Origin: Pseudotamlana agarivorans | GTDB taxonomy: Bacteria; Bacteroidota; Bacteroidia; Flavobacteriales; Flavobacteriaceae | Length of the DNA: 64,000 bases | Direction: 5' to 3' | Assembly: GCF_001642835.1 (NCBI RefSeq) | Contig: NZ_LXEI01000006.1 | Location: 62,001-126,000, forward strand | In this document: piece by piece, positions 7,516 through 15,863 of the stretch | Layout of the letters: each line of letters begins with the position of its first letter | Numbering within the stretch: the stretch's first letter is position 1 | Notes under the pieces: model-generated | Told to the model about the DNA's origin: nothing | What the model saw: the letters and a program-made list of their open reading frames with translations, nothing else | Databases searched by the model: none | Made by a program: the position numbers and the translations under genes

Positions 7516-10074
7516 ATGAGGAAATTTTTAATTTTTAATTTAATGCTATTTGTATTCAATACAACTTTTGGGCAAATAAGATTTGAAGATAAAGTCAACA
7601 TTTATGATTTTTTTACTGTAAGTACTAATATTATTTATGACGATTTCGACAATGACAATGATTTGGATATCATAAAACATGGTACCATTAATTCATCTAA
7701 TGTTTTACTTCAGAAAAATCAAAATGGAATTTTTAATATTGATCCATCAATTTTGATTGATTCTGGAAAAAATCCTATTATATCTTTAGACTTAAATAAT
7801 GATGGTTTTCCCGACTTAATAACCTATAGACAGTTTGATAAAATTGGTGTTTTGTATAATTTACAGAATGACTCGTTTAGTAACGAGGAAATAGTTCAGA
7901 GTTTTAATGGCTCATACACGATCGATCCAATAAAAGTTGATTACAATAGTGACGGCTTCATGGATTTGGTTGTTATAAATAATAATGAAGATGCTTACTT
8001 GTTGCTAAACAATCAATCGGGTGGCTTGAAGCCCGCTGAGTTTTTAATTCCGGTAGGTACTTTTAACTTCATTTATAAAATTGATGATTTTGACAATGAT
8101 GGAGATTTGGATTTCTATATTTGGGATTATAATAAAATAAAGATTCACTTGTATGATGAAAATATTAAGGACTTCTTTCATCCTATAGCACTAGACTGCA
8201 CATCTTCCCTAAGATCATTTGGCATATTGGATTTAGACGGAAATGGATTTAAAGATATTTTGTATTTCAAGGATGGCGCGATTTGGGCGAAATATTTTGA
8301 TTTAAAAGGGGGTGAAGATCTAGAGGAAGATGAATATATTGTATTAAAGGATATGATGGTTGTTGATAATATTTCTTTAAATGCTAATAGCCACTATGAG
8401 GTTCATGTTGAAAATAATGAGAATGGCATGTATTCAGTTTATATAGCCGGAAACACACAAAATCAATCTAACATATACAAATTCCAAATACAAGATGGTG
8501 TATTTGGAGATGTAGAGATAGTATTGGCAAATTTTGAGTTAAATTCACTTAGTTTAAGTCAATTTAAATTTTTAGACCTAAATAACGATGATAGCATAGA
8601 TTTCACCTTCACGACTAGCTCTAATCAAAATGACATGATTCTTATCAATCATAATATAAATGATCCTGTAGACAAGACTATTTGCATTCAGCAGGCTATA
8701 ACCCCAAATGATTTTTCCGTTATTGATATGAATGGTGATGGTGTTGAAGATCTATGCGTAGGTAAAAGTGGATTAGGTTTTTTTGAAAAAACACCTAATA
8801 ATGAATTAAGCGAAATGCAAAATTTAATTGGAGTAGAGGCAAATCCTAATACCGTCTCTTACCCAAATTACAATATAATTGATTTTAACAATGATGGCAT
8901 AGGCGATGTAATTGATTTTGAGAGTTCAACAGATAGTGTTAAACTTTTTAAAAATTCAGGAAACGATAATTTTGAATTTATTCAATCCCTTAACCTTCCA
9001 AATAATTTTTTTGCAACTGATGTTTATTTTGCGGACATAGATGGTGATTTTTATAAAGATTTGATCTTTTACAATACATTTGATTATACATACAATAGCG
9101 GGATTTATTGGGTAAAAAATATTGATGGTGTCGATTTCGGGACATTACAACCTTTAATAATTAATGGTGTTGAAACTATTTCGCCAGTTACTTTCGCTTT
9201 TGATGATTTTAATAATGACGGTGAAACGGATATATTGATTTTGAATTATTATTTTCAGGAAAACGGTGAATGGATAACAGAAGTGAATTTGTTAGAGAAT
9301 CAGGGCGCAAAATTTTCTGGTAAAAGTTTGGCAAAGTTTACAGGTGATTATGCCAATAGTAATTTAAAAATAAAGGATTTTGATCAAGATGGTGATTTAG
9401 ATTTTTTTGTATACAACATAGATACGAATCAATATTATGACTATCCATTGTTATTTTTCAAAAATGATGGTCAAAATAACTTTGATTCAATTATGATTGA
9501 AAATTTGAATATTGAAGATGTTGAATTTTACGATAATGATGGTGATGGTTTATATGAAATATATGCTTGGAACTATGATGTGAAATCATACAAGAATAAT
9601 ATCTTTTATTATAGAACAACAGACTACTTAAATTTTCATAAGGTTGAAATTGATTCTTATACAGCATATTACGACGGTTCAAGCCGAAGATCTAGAGGTG
9701 ATATTGTTTTATTTGATTATAACAATGATGATAAAGAGGATTTATTTATTGACAACTTTTCTCGATATAATGGATTAATATCTGTTTATCAAAATGTTTC
9801 GGAAACTTTAGGAGTTCAAGAAATTAGAAGTAGCGATAATTTAAATCAATTAAAAATATATCCTAATCCTTTCGTGAATTCTGTTAGTTGGAATAGTAGT
9901 GCAAACAATATCTATAACGTAAAACTTTTTTCTCAAGATGGAAAATTAATTTTTGAAAAAAATACTTCAGAAAACAACCTAGATCTTTCCTCTTTCAATA
10001 GTGGAGTTTACTTTTTTGCTATAAAAGAAAGTAAATTTGGTTTTGAACGGATTTATAAAATTATTAAGAAGTAA
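7516..10074 (+). CDS. Secreted VCBS/FG-GAP repeat protein with T9SS sorting domain
   Basis: This 852-residue protein has a Sec signal peptide (MRKFLIFNLMLFVFNTTFGQ). The body carries thirteen D-x-[DN]-x-[DN]-x-x-D loops, for example DDFDNDNDLDI near residue 38, DDFDNDGDLDF near 194, IDMNGDGVEDL near 407 and KDFDQDGDLDF near 623. They are spaced like calcium-binding blades of VCBS/FG-GAP beta-propellers. The last 75 or so residues (KIYPNPFVNSVSW onward, ending ERIYKIIKK) form a type A T9SS sorting domain, so it is predicted to be exported across the outer membrane by the type IX system. Thirteen repeats could make two propellers. It probably binds a surface ligand or polysaccharide; the target is unknown. 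Confidence 0.92.
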   Translation: MRKFLIFNLMLFVFNTTFGQIRFEDKVNIYDFFTVSTNIIYDDFDNDNDLDIIKHGTINSSNVLLQKNQNGIFNIDPSILIDSGKNPIISLDLNNDGFPDLITYRQFDKIGVLYNLQNDSFSNEEIVQSFNGSYTIDPIKVDYNSDGFMDLVVINNNEDAYLLLNNQSGGLKPAEFLIPVGTFNFIYKIDDFDNDGDLDFYIWDYNKIKIHLYDENIKDFFHPIALDCTSSLRSFGILDLDGNGFKDILYFKDGAIWAKYFDLKGGEDLEEDEYIVLKDMMVVDNISLNANSHYEVHVENNENGMYSVYIAGNTQNQSNIYKFQIQDGVFGDVEIVLANFELNSLSLSQFKFLDLNNDDSIDFTFTTSSNQNDMILINHNINDPVDKTICIQQAITPNDFSVIDMNGDGVEDLCVGKSGLGFFEKTPNNELSEMQNLIGVEANPNTVSYPNYNIIDFNNDGIGDVIDFESSTDSVKLFKNSGNDNFEFIQSLNLPNNFFATDVYFADIDGDFYKDLIFYNTFDYTYNSGIYWVKNIDGVDFGTLQPLIINGVETISPVTFAFDDFNNDGETDILILNYYFQENGEWITEVNLLENQGAKFSGKSLAKFTGDYANSNLKIKDFDQDGDLDFFVYNIDTNQYYDYPLLFFKNDGQNNFDSIMIENLNIEDVEFYDNDGDGLYEIYAWNYDVKSYKNNIFYYRTTDYLNFHKVEIDSYTAYYDGSSRRSRGDIVLFDYNNDDKEDLFIDNFSRYNGLISVYQNVSETLGVQEIRSSDNLNQLKIYPNPFVNSVSWNSSANNIYNVKLFSQDGKLIFEKNTSENNLDLSSFNSGVYFFAIKESKFGFERIYKIIKK

Positions 10075-10099
10075 ATTTATAAATCTAATGATAATAGGT

Positions 10100-10358
10100 A
10101 AAAAAACTTGCTACAACAAAGCAAAACCGCAATTACGGCGGCTTTGATTAATTGAAAAAGAAATTCTACCCATAGAACCCAAAAAAACTTGGTGCAAATT
10201 TTAAAAATAAAAAAAGTCGGCTTACAGCACTGCTTATAGTTTATTAGGACGGAATTTCTGAGAGGAAATTCCTGTGTATTGGCTAGCTTTGGTTTACGCC
10301 GGAATAGTCTGGATGAACCATTCCGCAACGAAACCATAGGTTAAACCGTTGTGTAACA
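10100..10358 (+). repeat. Cassette-boundary-like palindromic element (a)
   Basis: This gene-free stretch fills most of the 300-bp gap between the VCBS gene and the next lipoprotein gene. It begins TTGCTACAAC and ends GTTGTGTAAC, roughly inverted ends. Inside are a perfect hairpin GGAATTTC/GAAATTCC (10251-10258/10265-10272) and an imperfect bulged hairpin between 10291 and 10334 (GGTTT...CGGAAT with ATTCCG...AAACC). It closes with AACCATAGGTTAAACCGT (10332-10349), 25 nt before the next ATG. This resembles an integron attC-like or other recombination-site repeat, but no exact GTTRRRY core is present. Confidence 0.5.
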
Positions 10359-10374
10359 TTAAAAAACAGCTTAA

Positions 10375-10899
10375 ATGAAAAAAAGCCTCGTTTTATTGAA
10401 TCTAATCATTATAACAATGATTTTAGGTGGTTGCAAAGGAACTATTGATACAATAAAATATTCTAATCAAAATAAAGACAGCTTTAAGAGAGCTTATATC
10501 ATATCTTCAGAAAATTCGGAATACATAAAATTTAAATTTGGAAGATTTCAATATGGTGGTTACGTTCCACCAATCGATGATGAACTAGAAAAAACTAAAG
10601 TCATCGGAAATACGGACACCATAATTAAACAAGAACTGGAGAATCACGGAATTAAAGCTATTATTGGAAAAAAGGGAGAAGAACCAAAAGACTTTGACCT
10701 GATTGTTGAATATAAAGACAAATGGAGATGGGATTTCAAAAAGATTCTTGACGAACTTGAGATATTGTTTATTTCACCAAATGGAGATGAAATTTTAGCT
10801 AAATCCAATTTTAGTATTTACAAAAACAAAGAATTGCATAATTATCCCACTCCTGAAAAAGAAGTTCCAAAAATGATTAATGAATTGCTTGAAAATTAA
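10375..10899 (+). CDS. Lipoprotein of unknown function
   Basis: This 174-residue protein starts MKKSLVLLNLIIITMILGGC, a lipoprotein signal with lipobox LGGC, so it is probably a membrane-anchored lipoprotein. The mature part contains the strand-rich block EDFDLIVEYKDKWRWDFKKIL-like segment near residues 105-125 and ends in a short helix. I recognise no family. It is a single gene between two boundary-like repeat elements and starts 25 nt after the shared 18-nt motif. That suggests it behaves as one movable unit in an accessory array. Confidence 0.85.
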   Translation: MKKSLVLLNLIIITMILGGCKGTIDTIKYSNQNKDSFKRAYIISSENSEYIKFKFGRFQYGGYVPPIDDELEKTKVIGNTDTIIKQELENHGIKAIIGKKGEEPKDFDLIVEYKDKWRWDFKKILDELEILFISPNGDEILAKSNFSIYKNKELHNYPTPEKEVPKMINELLEN

Positions 10900-10905
10900 A
10901 ATCAT

Positions 10906-10945
10906 TGCTGTAACATGCTACAAACCATAACCTAAGCCGTTAGCA
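10906..10945 (+). repeat. Cassette-boundary-like element (b), short form
   Basis: This short element begins GCTGTAACATGCTACAAACC and ends in AACCATAACCTAAGCCGT (10923-10940) followed by TAGCAA. The 18-nt end motif matches element (a) in 14 of 18 positions and element (c) in 15-16, and lies 26 nt before the next ATG. It occupies nearly the whole gap between two lipoprotein genes. Confidence 0.5.
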
Positions 10946-10966
10946 AAAATTTAAAACAATAGATAA

Positions 10967-12277
10967 ATGAAAAACTTAAAATTATTACTTCTTACTTTTA
11001 TTTTAATTTGTTCGTGTTCATCCGATAGTAAGATTGAGGAAATTGAGGAAGAAGAAATTGAGGAAAAGGAAATTTTTGCCATTTCCTTTCCGGATAACTT
11101 TAAACGTGGTACAGCAAAATGTCATGTTGTTCTATCCGATATTAACGGCAAGGTTATAGAAGTAAAAACTCATGCTAATGTTAAAGAAGATATTACTTTT
11201 TACACCAAAGAGAGTTTTGATAAAGACACTCCTTATACACTTACTTTTATTATGGTTTACAGTGATGTTGTGTATAACTTGTTTGTATATTCAAATGTTA
11301 CGCCATCTATGCTAGAAGGAGGTATACAATTTAAAGAAGGTGCATTTCCGGTAGAGGGTAAAGTGGTAGATGTTGCCACAAATAACTTGAATTATGATAT
11401 ACTAAGTGCTAGGGGATTAGGGTATTCTATGGTACGTATTGATAATAAGTTATCTGGACATTATACTTCCAAATTTAATAACGATTTAAGCTCTGAAAAT
11501 GTTTTTATTAAATATTACGACCGAGCTGATGTCATAAACGACAGTTATAAATGGATGTTAATTGATAATTTATCTGAAGTAACATTATTGGATGAAATCA
11601 ATTTTAATACGGATAATGTAGAATACAAACAGCTTACAACAAATGTGCCTGGTGAATTACCATTATTATTACTTTATGGTTATGAAAAAGAATTATATTT
11701 TAATAATATGGCTGGGCATGAAATTTATGCAAGTTATATTCCTGCCTTTGGTTTTGGCGGCAACCATTATTTTTCCTACGCCAATATTTTTGAAAAAATG
11801 GCATATTCTTTATCATTTACTAATTATTCCCTATTTGGTGTAGGGTTGCCTCCTTCAGAAATCGTAGTGCCAAACAAAACAGTATCGGCATCATTTTATG
11901 ATAATAATGTGACGTTTCATGGTGTGGAAGATTATGAAGTTGGAAGAGTGAGATTGGATAACTATAACTTAAACCTGAATATAGAATGCATATTTGATGG
12001 TGCTTCTACAGAAGTTATACTTCCCGAAATACCAGATGGTTTATTAACTGAAGAAATTACGGAAACCATAAACAATGGAAACTTACGAATGGTACAAGTA
12101 GTCGCGGAAGACTATGAATCTTTTGACAACTATCATGATTACATTTATAGTGTATTAAGAAATTCTACACCGTTTTATTTAAGTTCATCTAAAAGGGAAA
12201 GAATACTTAAATCTTTTATATCATCTAGTGGAATATTACCTATATCAGAATTTCCAGCTGAACAGAGTTTTAGATAA
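10967..12277 (+). CDS. Large lipoprotein of unknown function
   Basis: This 436-residue protein starts MKNLKLLLLTFILICSCSSD, a lipoprotein signal with the modified Cys near residue 18. A very acidic Glu-rich linker (EEIEEEEIEEKEI, residues 25-37) follows. The mature domain is beta-rich with no motif I can name. The region 240-300 is rich in Tyr, Phe and Gly. The Ser/Asp/Glu-rich stretch after the Cys resembles flavobacterial lipoprotein surface-export signals. It is a lone gene between repeat elements (b) and (c). Confidence 0.85.
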   Translation: MKNLKLLLLTFILICSCSSDSKIEEIEEEEIEEKEIFAISFPDNFKRGTAKCHVVLSDINGKVIEVKTHANVKEDITFYTKESFDKDTPYTLTFIMVYSDVVYNLFVYSNVTPSMLEGGIQFKEGAFPVEGKVVDVATNNLNYDILSARGLGYSMVRIDNKLSGHYTSKFNNDLSSENVFIKYYDRADVINDSYKWMLIDNLSEVTLLDEINFNTDNVEYKQLTTNVPGELPLLLLYGYEKELYFNNMAGHEIYASYIPAFGFGGNHYFSYANIFEKMAYSLSFTNYSLFGVGLPPSEIVVPNKTVSASFYDNNVTFHGVEDYEVGRVRLDNYNLNLNIECIFDGASTEVILPEIPDGLLTEEITETINNGNLRMVQVVAEDYESFDNYHDYIYSVLRNSTPFYLSSSKRERILKSFISSSGILPISEFPAEQSFR

Positions 12278-12288
12278 AAACTTTGGCT

Positions 12289-12490
12289 AACATTCGCTAT
12301 AATTAATACGGGTATAGGTGTCTAATCCAAAGTTTAGTGTATTTTTAGAATATCCGCCAAACCTTTTGATTTGGCTTTAGAACAAAGAAGATAAAACAAA
12401 ATAAAAAGTTTTGCCTAAGTGCTTAATCGGAATTTAATTTCTTTTTTATTTCCGTATTAATCATAGCCTAAGCCGTGGTAAACAATGTAC
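12289..12490 (+). repeat. Cassette-boundary-like element (c) with a 16-bp inverted repeat
   Basis: Arms GCTATAATTAATACGG (12296-12311) and CCGTATTAATCATAGC (12462-12477) are inverted copies with one mismatch, 150 nt apart. An inner small hairpin CCAAA/TTTGG is also present. The right end AATCATAGCCTAAGCCGT (12469-12486) is the same 18-nt motif as in elements (a) and (b), 33 nt before the next ATG. The layout is like an attC-type palindrome between single-gene cassettes. It fills the 240-bp gap. Confidence 0.6.
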
Positions 12491-12519
12491 GAAGTGAAAC
12501 TTGAATTAAAAATAGGAAT

Positions 12520-13184
12520 ATGAAATGCTCTGTATGTTCAAGTGAAATAAATGAGAAATATTGCCCAAACTGCGGACAATATTATAAAGACAAAAGAATT
12601 AATTTCACTACATTTTTAGGTGATTTATTTGACAGTATTTTTTCATTAGAAAAATCTTTTTTACTAAACATTCGAATTGGTTTAAGCCAACCCAAAACAT
12701 TAGTTTTAAATTATTGGAATGGATTTCGGAAATTTTATTACAGTCCAGGAAAATTCTTAACTATAGCATCTTTATTTCTTGTATTACACTATTCAATAGC
12801 AAATGATTTTCTGGGTATTGTAGTAACGGGTAATATTTCTTCACAATTCGTGATTTTATTAGTAAATATTCTCTTATTAACCCTTTCAAGTTTTTTACTC
12901 TATATACAATTCAAGAAAATTTGTATGAACATCTAATTTTAAATATTTACAATGTAAGCTTATGGGTAATTGTTTTTTTTCCAATATCAGTAATTTTGAG
13001 TTTAACAGTAAATAATAATAGAACTGAACAATATTTTTATATTCTATATCATACATTAGTTATTATTTGGAACTCCAAAGCTTTTGAATTGACCAAATTC
13101 AAACGTTTTCTTTTTGTTATACTAAATTTAATTTTGTTTTATGGAACACTAGTTATACTAGTGTATAAGTATGGTGAATTTTAA
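12520..13184 (+). pseudogene. DUF3667-family membrane protein, broken by a -1 frameshift
   Basis: The first part (12520-12936) begins with a zinc ribbon, CSVCSSEINEKYCPNCGQYY, then a helix-rich region with KTLVLNYWNGFRKFYYSPGKFL and membrane helices, as in DUF3667 proteins. The reading then stops at 12936. From 12921 another frame continues as LYEHLILNIYNVSLWVIVFF and further membrane helices to 13184. Adding one A to the AAAA run at 12916-12919 restores a continuous QFKKNLYEHLILN. The gene is therefore a single-base-deletion pseudogene, a phase-variable gene or a sequencing error. The function of DUF3667 is not known. Confidence 0.75.
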
Positions 13185-13220
13185 CCTAATAATTTGAAAT
13201 AAAAATGAATACAAAATCAC

Positions 13221-13260
13221 TGTTAGCAACATTGGCTCCTATGTAAAGCACTAGCACAGT
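13221..13260 (+). repeat. Partial boundary-like sequence (d)
   Basis: The sequence GTTAGCAACATTGGCTCCTA (from 13222) follows the broken DUF3667 gene by 37 nt. It shares GTTAGCAA with the end of element (b) and TAACAT-like starts with (b) and (c). It may mark the right end of the cassette-like run before the S41 protease gene. Weak on its own. Confidence 0.3.
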
Positions 13261-13292
13261 TCTTCAAAATTCAAATAAACAACACCAATCAA

Positions 13293-15296
13293 ATGAAAGC
13301 AAAACAACATCTAGATTTTAAAATTTTTAAACTCGCAATTTTGCCGTTAGTACTTTTGTTTTTAGGTAGTGGGGTGGAAGCACAATCAGGAAATGGTGTA
13401 AAGAAAATATCAGGAAAACTAGATTATAAAAGTTATTTGATTCCTAAATACTACCATAGTCCCACCTTTGCCTTAATGGATTTTTCCTATGCTATTAAAG
13501 GCGATGCCGATAGTTTATTTGTACCTATAAAAAGTCAGATTTTAGGACGCTCTACAAGTCCCATTTATCCTTCACCAACAACCTTCGAAATAGATTTACC
13601 CATCCAACCAAATGCGAGGTTCGTCAATTTTGATAAGAAAAACAGTTCGAAACAAGGTGTTCAAGTTTTTTATGCGCAAATAGGGCTCAATATGTATGGC
13701 GATTCCTATTTAGATCAATTAGAACAAAACGGGTATCAATCGGTAACATTAAATTCTGAAACGGAACAAATTTCAAAAGGCACCCTTTTAATTTATGCAT
13801 CCGACAATAAGCAGGTATTCCCTAAAAATTGGGGAAAGGATAAAAAAATGTTTACAGCCGATGACGAAGTAACCAATCTGGAAACAGGCTATACTTTGGC
13901 CACTATAAAAGGTGATGGTTCTATTCAATTTAGTCGTGACTCTAATGGTGTTATGGATTTATTGGAGCCAACAGCCAAAAACGATACCCCAGATTTTTCT
14001 CAAATGGGCTTGGTTGAAGCTTATAATGCACTTATCGATCTCCTAAAAGAACGCTATGCCTATACAAAAAAGAGAAACCTCGATTGGGAAAAAATTAGAG
14101 CCAAGTATCTGGATGAGATAGAAGCCGCGGAAAAAAGAAAGGATACTGGAGATTATTTTATTGCTATAAAAGACCTATCTATTTCACTTAAAGATGCCCA
14201 CGTACAAACATCGAGTTATGATATGGCCTTGGTGAGTAAGTACTATAAAAAACTGGGGGAACTTTGGGGCGGATCGCTTGGTGTAACTGTTGTCGAACTA
14301 ACAGATGGTCGTTTTGTGTTAACCAATATAACAGAAAACTCACCAGCCCAAAAAGTAGGTTGGGTAGTAGGTACCGAAATCGTAAGTGTTAATGGAAAGA
14401 AACCTGCAGAGCGTATGGAGGATATCCCCATTAATACTAGTAAAGGCACAGATGAATCTATTGCTTTAGAGCGCATAAACTTCTTTTTCAATTTCCCGAT
14501 AGGCACCAATGTTGCTGTAGCTTTTAAGAATCCTAATCAAACGAAACCTCAAAAAGTTCAATTAGTTACCCAGGATGTTGACAGTTTCACTTATTCCGAA
14601 AAATCTTGCGACCGTAATGCTACTGATTCACAAATAAGTTATAAGTTTTTCAACGAGGGCAATATTGGCTACATCCGCTGGAAAAATTTCGAGGAAATAC
14701 CTGTGACTTTGGCGACCTACGAGGATTTTTTATTAAAAGTAAATGATAGAAAAGGCATAATTATAGATTTAAGAGGTAATTCTGGAGGCCTTCTTATTTT
14801 GATGTATACGATGACTTCTTATTTTTTTCCAGAGCAAAATCCAGCACCGCTTAATTGGTTAGATTTATATAATTACGATCCGAGACAGCACGAATTTATA
14901 AAGGCAGGGAGTAATAATATGAAAATCTACTCACCTAACTCAAACCTCTATTACCCTGGTAAAATAGTTGTTTTAGTGGATGATAAATCGGCTAGTGCAG
15001 CCGAATATTTTTCACAATATTTACAATCTCAAAACAGAGCAACCGTTATAGCAGAACATGGAACTGAAGGCGCTGGTGGTATTTTAGCGGTGGTTACATT
15101 ACCTAAAAAACAAATGTTTACTTACACAGGTGGTCAAACCTATTTTGCAAATACCAAGGAGGTTAATTTGGAAGGAAAAGGTGTGACACCTGATATTCGC
15201 GTGCCAATTACCCTAGAAAATGAATTAAAAAAACAACAATGTGAAGATGTCGTGCTTCAAACCGCTATTGAGTTTTTGACTTCGGATAAAGAATAA
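13293..15296 (+). CDS. Secreted S41-family (C-terminal processing type) peptidase with PDZ domain
   Basis: This 667-residue protein has a signal sequence (about 1-31, cleaved after GVEAQ), a long N-terminal domain, a PDZ-like domain (about 325-385, including NSPAQKVGWVVGTEIVSVNG) and a peptidase domain. The peptidase part shows GIIIDLRGNSGG and VVLVDDKSASAAEYFSQYL, in which the Ser of KSASAAE is the expected nucleophile. The end GKGVTPDIRVPITLENELKK is typical of S41. It probably processes proteins in the periplasm or at the cell surface. It lies at the right edge of the cassette-like run, and I cannot tell whether it belongs to it. Confidence 0.9.
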   Translation: MKAKQHLDFKIFKLAILPLVLLFLGSGVEAQSGNGVKKISGKLDYKSYLIPKYYHSPTFALMDFSYAIKGDADSLFVPIKSQILGRSTSPIYPSPTTFEIDLPIQPNARFVNFDKKNSSKQGVQVFYAQIGLNMYGDSYLDQLEQNGYQSVTLNSETEQISKGTLLIYASDNKQVFPKNWGKDKKMFTADDEVTNLETGYTLATIKGDGSIQFSRDSNGVMDLLEPTAKNDTPDFSQMGLVEAYNALIDLLKERYAYTKKRNLDWEKIRAKYLDEIEAAEKRKDTGDYFIAIKDLSISLKDAHVQTSSYDMALVSKYYKKLGELWGGSLGVTVVELTDGRFVLTNITENSPAQKVGWVVGTEIVSVNGKKPAERMEDIPINTSKGTDESIALERINFFFNFPIGTNVAVAFKNPNQTKPQKVQLVTQDVDSFTYSEKSCDRNATDSQISYKFFNEGNIGYIRWKNFEEIPVTLATYEDFLLKVNDRKGIIIDLRGNSGGLLILMYTMTSYFFPEQNPAPLNWLDLYNYDPRQHEFIKAGSNNMKIYSPNSNLYYPGKIVVLVDDKSASAAEYFSQYLQSQNRATVIAEHGTEGAGGILAVVTLPKKQMFTYTGGQTYFANTKEVNLEGKGVTPDIRVPITLENELKKQQCEDVVLQTAIEFLTSDKE

Positions 15297-15342
15297 ATGG
15301 GGTAATTTACATCTAAATCAAACTAATTTAGGTGCTTAAATA

Positions 15343-15403
15343 TGTTAGAAAACAAAAATAAAACCGCTTGTATTAAAACGTAACAAATTTTTATATTCTA
15401 ACA
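15343..15403. promoter_or_regulatory. Inverted repeat upstream of mazE, possible operator
   Basis: TGTTAGAA (15343-15350) and TTCTAACA (15396-15403) are a perfect 8-bp inverted pair 45 nt apart, 35-95 nt above the mazE start. Antitoxins of this type usually autoregulate through inverted repeats. No experiment or second copy supports it here. Confidence 0.3.
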
Positions 15404-15437
15404 GAATGTACTTATTTTATAATATCGTGTAGCAATT

Positions 15438-15683
15438 GTGGTAGTATCAATAATCAAAATAGGAAATTCAAAAGGACTTTGTTTAAGTCAGACCATTCTG
15501 AAAAAATATAATATCAAGGACAAAGTGGAACTCATTCTAGAAAAAGGGCAGATAATTCTTAAACCTATTCCTTCTCCAAGAAATAATTGGGAACAGAAAT
15601 TTAAAAATATGAGTAAAAACGGAGATGATAAGTTGCTAATGAACGATGTGTTCGACGACGAAAACCTTGAGGAATGGAATTAA
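15438..15683 (+). CDS. mazE: MazE/AbrB-type antitoxin, orphan
   Basis: This 81-residue protein starts (GTG) VVSIIKIGNSKGLCLSQTIL, the swapped-hairpin AbrB/MazE DNA-binding domain, followed by KYNIKDKVELILEKGQIIL. The acidic tail GDDKLLMNDVFDDENLEEWN is the usual toxin-neutralising part. A MazE antitoxin binds its MazF partner and represses the operon. Only a decayed mazF remnant overlaps its 3' end, so the antitoxin stands alone. Most homologues I remember start ATG-GA[AG]; here the start reads GTG-GTA, which may reduce translation. Confidence 0.88.
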   Translation: MVVSIIKIGNSKGLCLSQTILKKYNIKDKVELILEKGQIILKPIPSPRNNWEQKFKNMSKNGDDKLLMNDVFDDENLEEWN

Positions 15684-15768
15684 AATAATACACCATCGTT
15701 TTTGAAAATCTGACAAAATCGAAATAGAAAAATGTAAAGCGGTGATAAAGGAAACTTTTGTTGACTAA
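15674..15768 (+). pseudogene. mazF: MazF toxin remnant with internal deletion
   Basis: From the ATG at 15674, overlapping the mazE end in a different frame, the sequence reads MELK-stop-YTIVFENL. This matches the MazF start pattern MELKQYDIVLVNLD with one CAA-to-TAA nonsense change. From 15706 a second frame reads KSDKIEIEKCKAVIKETFVD and stops at 15766-15768, matching the C-terminus of this MazF subfamily (which ends KE[TM][YF]VD). The central 75 or so codons are gone. The toxin cannot be active. Both ends align to MazF from memory. Confidence 0.8.
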
Positions 15769-15863
15769 ATAAAGCACACGCACTCTGAACAATATTTAAA
15801 AACTTGCGCTCATCAATAAGCAGAAGTGATTTTTAAGCAGTATTTAATCACTTAAAGTGGCTA

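Noticed and set aside
10077-10337. 86-codon minus-strand ORF after the VCBS gene
   Set aside because: It is Cys- and Phe-rich with no family look and coincides with the palindromic boundary element (a); it is a chance reading of a repeat.
15674-15768. Functional mazF toxin gene
   Set aside because: A stop codon at position 5 and loss of the middle of the protein rule out an active toxin.
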